In this document: piece after piece, positions 6,272-9,436 of the stretch
Numbering within the stretch: the stretch's first letter is position 1
Layout: each line of letters opens with the position of its first letter
Source of the DNA: G963674505 sp964575975
Lineage (GTDB): Bacteria; Desulfobacterota; Desulfobacteria; Desulfobacterales; SKZT01
Direction of reading: 5' to 3'
Length of the DNA stretch: 9,436 bases
Assembly: GCA_964575975.1 (NCBI GenBank)
Contig: CAZNTU010000220.1
Span: 1-9,436, forward strand
Notes under the pieces: model-generated
Seen by the model: only the letters and a program-made list of their open reading frames with translations
What the model was told of the DNA's origin: nothing
The model's database searches: none
Program-made: the position numbers and the translations under genes

Positions 6272-6330
6272 TCAATTTCGCCGTTCGCAACAAAACACGA
6301 AAAAACCCGATTAACCACGGAGACGGAATC

Positions 6331-6885
6331 ATGGGCTGGAAGGATTTTTTCAAAAAGGGAGACGACGACAAATCGGAAGAAACGTTCAAGGAACTCGATC
6401 TGAAAGATTTGGAACCCGGCTGCTACGTCGATTACGATTTGAAAACCTGGCAGGTAAAGGCCTACAACAAATACGACTGGGGCGCAGGCGACATATCCCA
6501 CGAATGGCAGCTTGCCACCTCGGACGAGACCATATTCCTGGAAAGAGAGATCGACGACGAGGAGGCGTGGTGCATCAGCCGCAAAATAGGGTTCGGGAGC
6601 CTCGGCGCCAAGGTGAAAAACCACATCCTGCAGCACGAGGACCCTCCCGACGAAATAACATATAAAGGTGTCGCATATTACCTCGAAGAAATGGGAGGGG
6701 GAAAGTTTCTCAAGGACGGAAAAGGACCTGGGAAACACCTGTTGAAGTGGGACTACGAGGACGATTCCGGAAAAAAACACCTCTCCATCGAACAATGGGG
6801 AGAGGAAGATTTCGAGGCTTCCGCGGGAGAGCCCGTGGAAGAGTACCAATTCACCAACATACTGCCCGGGGAACGAAAAGAGTGA
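6331..6885 (+). CDS. DUF4178 domain protein
   Basis: A 184-residue acidic soluble protein starting at ATG 6331, with ACGGAG 8 bases upstream, and ending with TGA at 6883-6885. After a short charged leader (MGWKDFFKKGDDD) come the features of DUF4178: PGCYVDYDLKTWQVKAYNKY (29-48), DEWQ-like SHEWQLA (56-62), an ETIFLERE strand (66-73), and later YKGVAYYLEE (111-120), LLKWDYEDD (137-145) and LSIEQWGEEDFEAS (151-164). The molecular function is unknown. DUF4178 genes are often found near PspA-family genes, so a role in membrane or envelope stress is a reasonable guess from context. No signal peptide or membrane segment is visible. The next gene starts 5 bases after this stop, so the two are almost certainly co-transcribed. 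The terminator upstream suggests expression partly independent of pspA. Confidence 0.82.
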   Translation: MGWKDFFKKGDDDKSEETFKELDLKDLEPGCYVDYDLKTWQVKAYNKYDWGAGDISHEWQLATSDETIFLEREIDDEEAWCISRKIGFGSLGAKVKNHILQHEDPPDEITYKGVAYYLEEMGGGKFLKDGKGPGKHLLKWDYEDDSGKKHLSIEQWGEEDFEASAGEPVEEYQFTNILPGERKE

Positions 6886-6890
6886 AACAT

Positions 6891-7631
6891 ATGATTCCCC
6901 GCTCGGCACTTCCTGTCTGCTTCTTCATCGTCGTCCTTTCGGCGTTCGCGTCCGCCGAGGATATCCTGAAAATCGGAAACTTCTCCGAAACCTCCCCTGG
7001 AATTACAATCCCGGAAAACTGGGAACCCATGAAATTCAAGAACATCGAACGACATACCCGATACGAAGTCGTTCGCGAGGACGGACGGACAGTGGTCAAG
7101 GCCGTCAGCGAGAATTCGGCCTCGGGGCTAGTCCGCAAAACGAAAATCGATCCGGGCGCATACCCGTGGATCGAATGGAGTTGGAAAGTCGCGAACATCT
7201 ACGAAAAGGGCGACGCCACCAAAAAGGAGGGCGACGACTATCCCGCCAGAATCTACATCACCTTCGAATACGCCGCCGACAAGCTGGGCTTCTTCCAGAG
7301 CGCGAAATACAAGGCCGCCAAATTGATTTACGGCGAATACCCTCCCCATGCGGCCATCAACTACATATGGGCGAACAAGCTTCCGAAGGGCGAGTTCGTC
7401 CCCAATCCGTACACGGATCGGGTAATGATGATCTCCGTGGAATCCGGCGGGGAGCATGCCAATGTCTGGCGGACGGAAAAAAGGAATATTCTCGAGGACT
7501 ACAGGAAAGCGTTCGGGGAAAATCCCCCTCCTATTTCCGGCGTGGCGATCATGACCGACTCGGACAATACGGGGGAATCGGCGACGGCCTTTTACGGGGA
7601 TATTGCAATGACAAGCGTTCCGGGACCTTGA
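6891..7631 (+). CDS. Exported DUF3047 domain protein
   Basis: A 246-residue protein with a signal peptide: positively charged MIPR, hydrophobic PVCFFIVVLSAF, and a likely cleavage after ASA (residue 22, before EDIL). Cys10 is not in a lipobox, so periplasmic export rather than lipidation is expected. The mature part matches DUF3047 along its length: WEPMKFKNIERHTRY (44-58), SENSASGL (73-80), WSWKV (96-100), KEGDDYPAR (112-120), AINYIW (155-160), RNILEDY (198-204) and MTDSDNTGESATAFYGDI (221-238). The function of the family is unknown. ATG 6891 has AAGAG 8 bases upstream. GTG 6882, overlapping the previous stop as GTGA, is an alternative start that adds three residues and leaves a functional signal peptide. 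The gene is 5 bases after the DUF4178 gene and 3 bases before the AAA/nuclease gene. Confidence 0.87.
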   Translation: MIPRSALPVCFFIVVLSAFASAEDILKIGNFSETSPGITIPENWEPMKFKNIERHTRYEVVREDGRTVVKAVSENSASGLVRKTKIDPGAYPWIEWSWKVANIYEKGDATKKEGDDYPARIYITFEYAADKLGFFQSAKYKAAKLIYGEYPPHAAINYIWANKLPKGEFVPNPYTDRVMMISVESGGEHANVWRTEKRNILEDYRKAFGENPPPISGVAIMTDSDNTGESATAFYGDIAMTSVPGP

Positions 7632-7634
7632 TCC

Positions 7635-9365
7635 ATGAAGAATCGTAAAACAATCCCATACGGCATATCCAGCTATAAAACGATCAGGAAGGAAGATTGC
7701 TACTATGTGGATAAGACTCCGTACATACCGCAAATAGAGGAGGCGGGCCGTTTCCTTTTCCTCATCCGGCCGAGGCGGTTCGGAAAATCCTCTTTTCTGA
7801 CCGTGCTTGAAAGCTATTACGACATCGCCAGAAAAAAAGAATTCGATTTTTTCTTCGAAGGAACTTGCATCGGGAAAAATCCGACGCCGGAGAGAAATTC
7901 GTATTTGATGCTCGATTTCAACTTTTCGCGAGTCAGTCCGGATCCGGGCGAAGTCGAAAAATCCTTCGACGGCCACGCGAGAAACCGATTTTTCTTTTTC
8001 GGGGAAAAGTACAGAGGATTGTTGGACGATACTTACTTCAAGATGATGGAAAGCCATGAAGGGGCGCACCAGAAACTCGAGTTTCTCCTCGACTACGTCG
8101 GTTCCAAAGGCCATCGGGTTTATGTATTGATCGACGAATACGACAATTTCACGAACACCGTTCTATCGGCGGCCGGTTCCGAAAAATATCTTGAACTGAC
8201 GCACGGCTCGGGTTTTCTCCGCTTTTTTTTCAACGTGTTGAAAAGCGCCGGGGATATGGTGGATTCTGGTCTGGGCCGCATGTTCGTCACAGGGGTTTCG
8301 CCGGTGACGATGGACGACGTCACCAGCGGGTTCAACATCGGGCGCAATATCAGCATTCTTTCCGAGTTCAACGAACTTCTGGGATTCACCGGTAAAGACG
8401 TCGAGGTCATGCTGGACCATTACGGCATATCCGCTTCGAATTCGGAAAGGGTTCTGCGCCTATTGCGCGAATGGTACGACGGCTACCGCTTTTCGGAAAA
8501 CGGACGAACCGACTTGTACAATACCGATATGGTATTGTATTTCATGATCCATTTTCTGAAGACCGGCAAGCCCCCCGACAACCTGATCGACCAGAACGTA
8601 AGAATCGATTACGGCAAACTTCGTCACCTGATGGTTTTAAATAAATGCCTCAACGGCAACTTCGACTACCTGTCGGAAATCGTCGGGAACGAAAGCACCC
8701 GTCCGGCAAAAATCGCCGAGAGTTTTCCCGTGGAACGTTTGACCAAGCCCTCCAATTTCATATCCCTGCTCTTTTATTTCGGTCTTTTGAGCTATTCGGC
8801 GTCCGGTCTGCTTCATATCCCCAATCGAACCGTCAAAAAGCTCATGTACGAATACATGCGGGAAGGCTTCGAAGACACGAACATCTTCAAGCTCGATTTT
8901 TGGCGATTTGGCAAACTGGTCCGAGACATGGCGTACAAAGGCGAATGGGAACCGGTATTTGCGTTCCTTGGCTCGGAGATCGAAAAACAAACGTCGATAC
9001 GTGATTATTTGAATGGGGAAAAAGCGATCCAGGCGTTTCTTCTCGCCTATTTGAATATTACGGACTATTACGTTACGAGATCCGAGGAAGAAATGGGAAA
9101 GGGGTTTGCGGATTTGTTCCTGGAACCCTTCTCCGTCAAGTATCCCGATATTGAAAACGTTTGGCTGATCGAACTGAAATACCTGTCGAGGACCGGTTTT
9201 ACAGAGGAAAAAACGAACGCGCTGCTTTCCGACGCCAAAACGCAACTGAAAAGATACGCATCGGACAGTCGAATCTCCGGAAAAACAGGATGCGGCTCTT
9301 TAAAATGCCTCGCCCTAGTCTTTTCCGGCTGGGAACTCAAAGCGGCCGAGACGATTTCCGTGTAG
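7635..9365 (+). CDS. AAA-ATPase-like protein with C-terminal PD-(D/E)XK nuclease-like domain
   Basis: A 576-residue protein starting at ATG 7635, 3 bases after the DUF3047 stop. The N-terminus has the family signature IPYGISSYKTIRKEDCYYVD with KTPYI, then a Walker A variant RPRRFGKSSF (45-54), Walker B-like LIDEYDNF (165-172) and the conserved GVSPVTMDD (220-228). A helical middle region includes EWYDGYRF (279-286). The C-terminus carries the nuclease-like pattern GKGFADLFLEP (488-498; D493), WLIELKY (510-516; E513, K515) and Q537 with Y541, as in PD-(D/E)XK domains of this family. Members usually occur as many paralogues in anaerobes and other bacteria, and their role is not established; defence or mobile-element-linked functions have been suspected. 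The catalytic-looking residues are intact. The ribosome-binding site is weak (GGGA, 9 bases upstream). The base composition looks more AT-rich by eye than the left-hand genes, which fits later acquisition. Confidence 0.88.
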   Translation: MKNRKTIPYGISSYKTIRKEDCYYVDKTPYIPQIEEAGRFLFLIRPRRFGKSSFLTVLESYYDIARKKEFDFFFEGTCIGKNPTPERNSYLMLDFNFSRVSPDPGEVEKSFDGHARNRFFFFGEKYRGLLDDTYFKMMESHEGAHQKLEFLLDYVGSKGHRVYVLIDEYDNFTNTVLSAAGSEKYLELTHGSGFLRFFFNVLKSAGDMVDSGLGRMFVTGVSPVTMDDVTSGFNIGRNISILSEFNELLGFTGKDVEVMLDHYGISASNSERVLRLLREWYDGYRFSENGRTDLYNTDMVLYFMIHFLKTGKPPDNLIDQNVRIDYGKLRHLMVLNKCLNGNFDYLSEIVGNESTRPAKIAESFPVERLTKPSNFISLLFYFGLLSYSASGLLHIPNRTVKKLMYEYMREGFEDTNIFKLDFWRFGKLVRDMAYKGEWEPVFAFLGSEIEKQTSIRDYLNGEKAIQAFLLAYLNITDYYVTRSEEEMGKGFADLFLEPFSVKYPDIENVWLIELKYLSRTGFTEEKTNALLSDAKTQLKRYASDSRISGKTGCGSLKCLALVFSGWELKAAETISV

Positions 9366-9436
9366 ACGGCGAAAAAAACCATTCTGGTTATAACGGATTA
9401 GGGGGATGCATCGAGAGAACGCTGCAGGGGGTTTGT
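9366..9436 (+). other. Downstream edge: small hairpin, -10-like box and G-rich stretch, truncated
   Basis: A 5-bp hairpin (AACCA TTC TGGTT, 9378-9390) lacks a T-tract and is a weak terminator at best. TATAAC at 9389-9394 resembles a -10 but has no properly spaced -35. A GGGGG run follows at about 9400-9404, and then ATG 9405, for which the G run is too close to serve as a ribosome-binding site. The window ends before anything can be identified. Confidence 0.25.

Noticed and set aside
5682..6389. Minus-strand open frame of 235 codons opposite pspA
   Set aside because: Low-complexity Leu/Gly/His-rich translation antisense to a confident PspA gene, with no ribosome-binding site.
6891..6960. Lipoprotein signal for the DUF3047 protein because of Cys10
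   Set aside because: The residues before the cysteine (ALPV) do not form a lipobox and the cysteine precedes the hydrophobic core; ASA cleavage fits better.
1..9436. CRISPR arrays, tRNA or rRNA genes, transposase or integrase genes
   Set aside because: No regularly spaced repeats, cloverleaf-like sequences, rRNA signatures or recombinase motifs were seen on either strand by eye.

Overview
The window is a gene-dense stretch, fairly GC-rich in most genes, of a Gram-negative-type bacterial chromosome, taken from a draft scaffold (100 Ns at 2583-2682). Several proteins resemble forms I associate with the Desulfobacterota ('deltaproteobacteria'): a DUF3047 exported protein, a DUF4178 protein beside PspA, an unusual Nudix protein, and a helicase with a fused exonuclease domain. 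That taxonomic reading is inference from gene content only. No rRNA, tRNA, CRISPR array, integrase or transposase is visible.

Left part (1-1895). The window opens inside the 3' end of rarA, a replication-fork AAA+ ATPase. Two bases later, on the same strand, a TTG start with a good ribosome-binding site begins a Nudix-fold protein that carries a long insertion inside its Nudix box. It converges with a 95-residue cysteine-rich protein on the minus strand. The next 267 bases hold a short plus-strand reading frame that looks like one small gene broken by a single-base frameshift.

Middle (1896-4987). A long minus-strand gene encodes an MrfA/YprA-type superfamily 2 helicase joined to an MrfB/YprB-like DEDDy 3'-5' exonuclease. 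In Bacillus these two functions are separate adjacent genes. The run of Ns falls where the metal-binding domain's cysteines should lie. Upstream is an AT-richer intergenic region of about 340 bases with two nearly superimposed divergent promoter candidates.

Right part (4988-9436). A plus-strand block reads YbjN/CesT-like protein, PspA, a strong intrinsic terminator, a new promoter candidate, DUF4178 protein, exported DUF3047 protein, and an AAA-ATPase-like/PD-(D/E)XK protein. The first two look like an envelope-stress (phage-shock-type) unit. DUF4178, DUF3047 and the AAA/nuclease gene are spaced 3-5 bases apart and probably form a second transcript. The block joins membrane maintenance with an ATPase-nuclease of unknown role. 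The last 70 bases end with a weak -10-like box and a G-rich stretch that may start another gene or a structured RNA cut off by the window edge.
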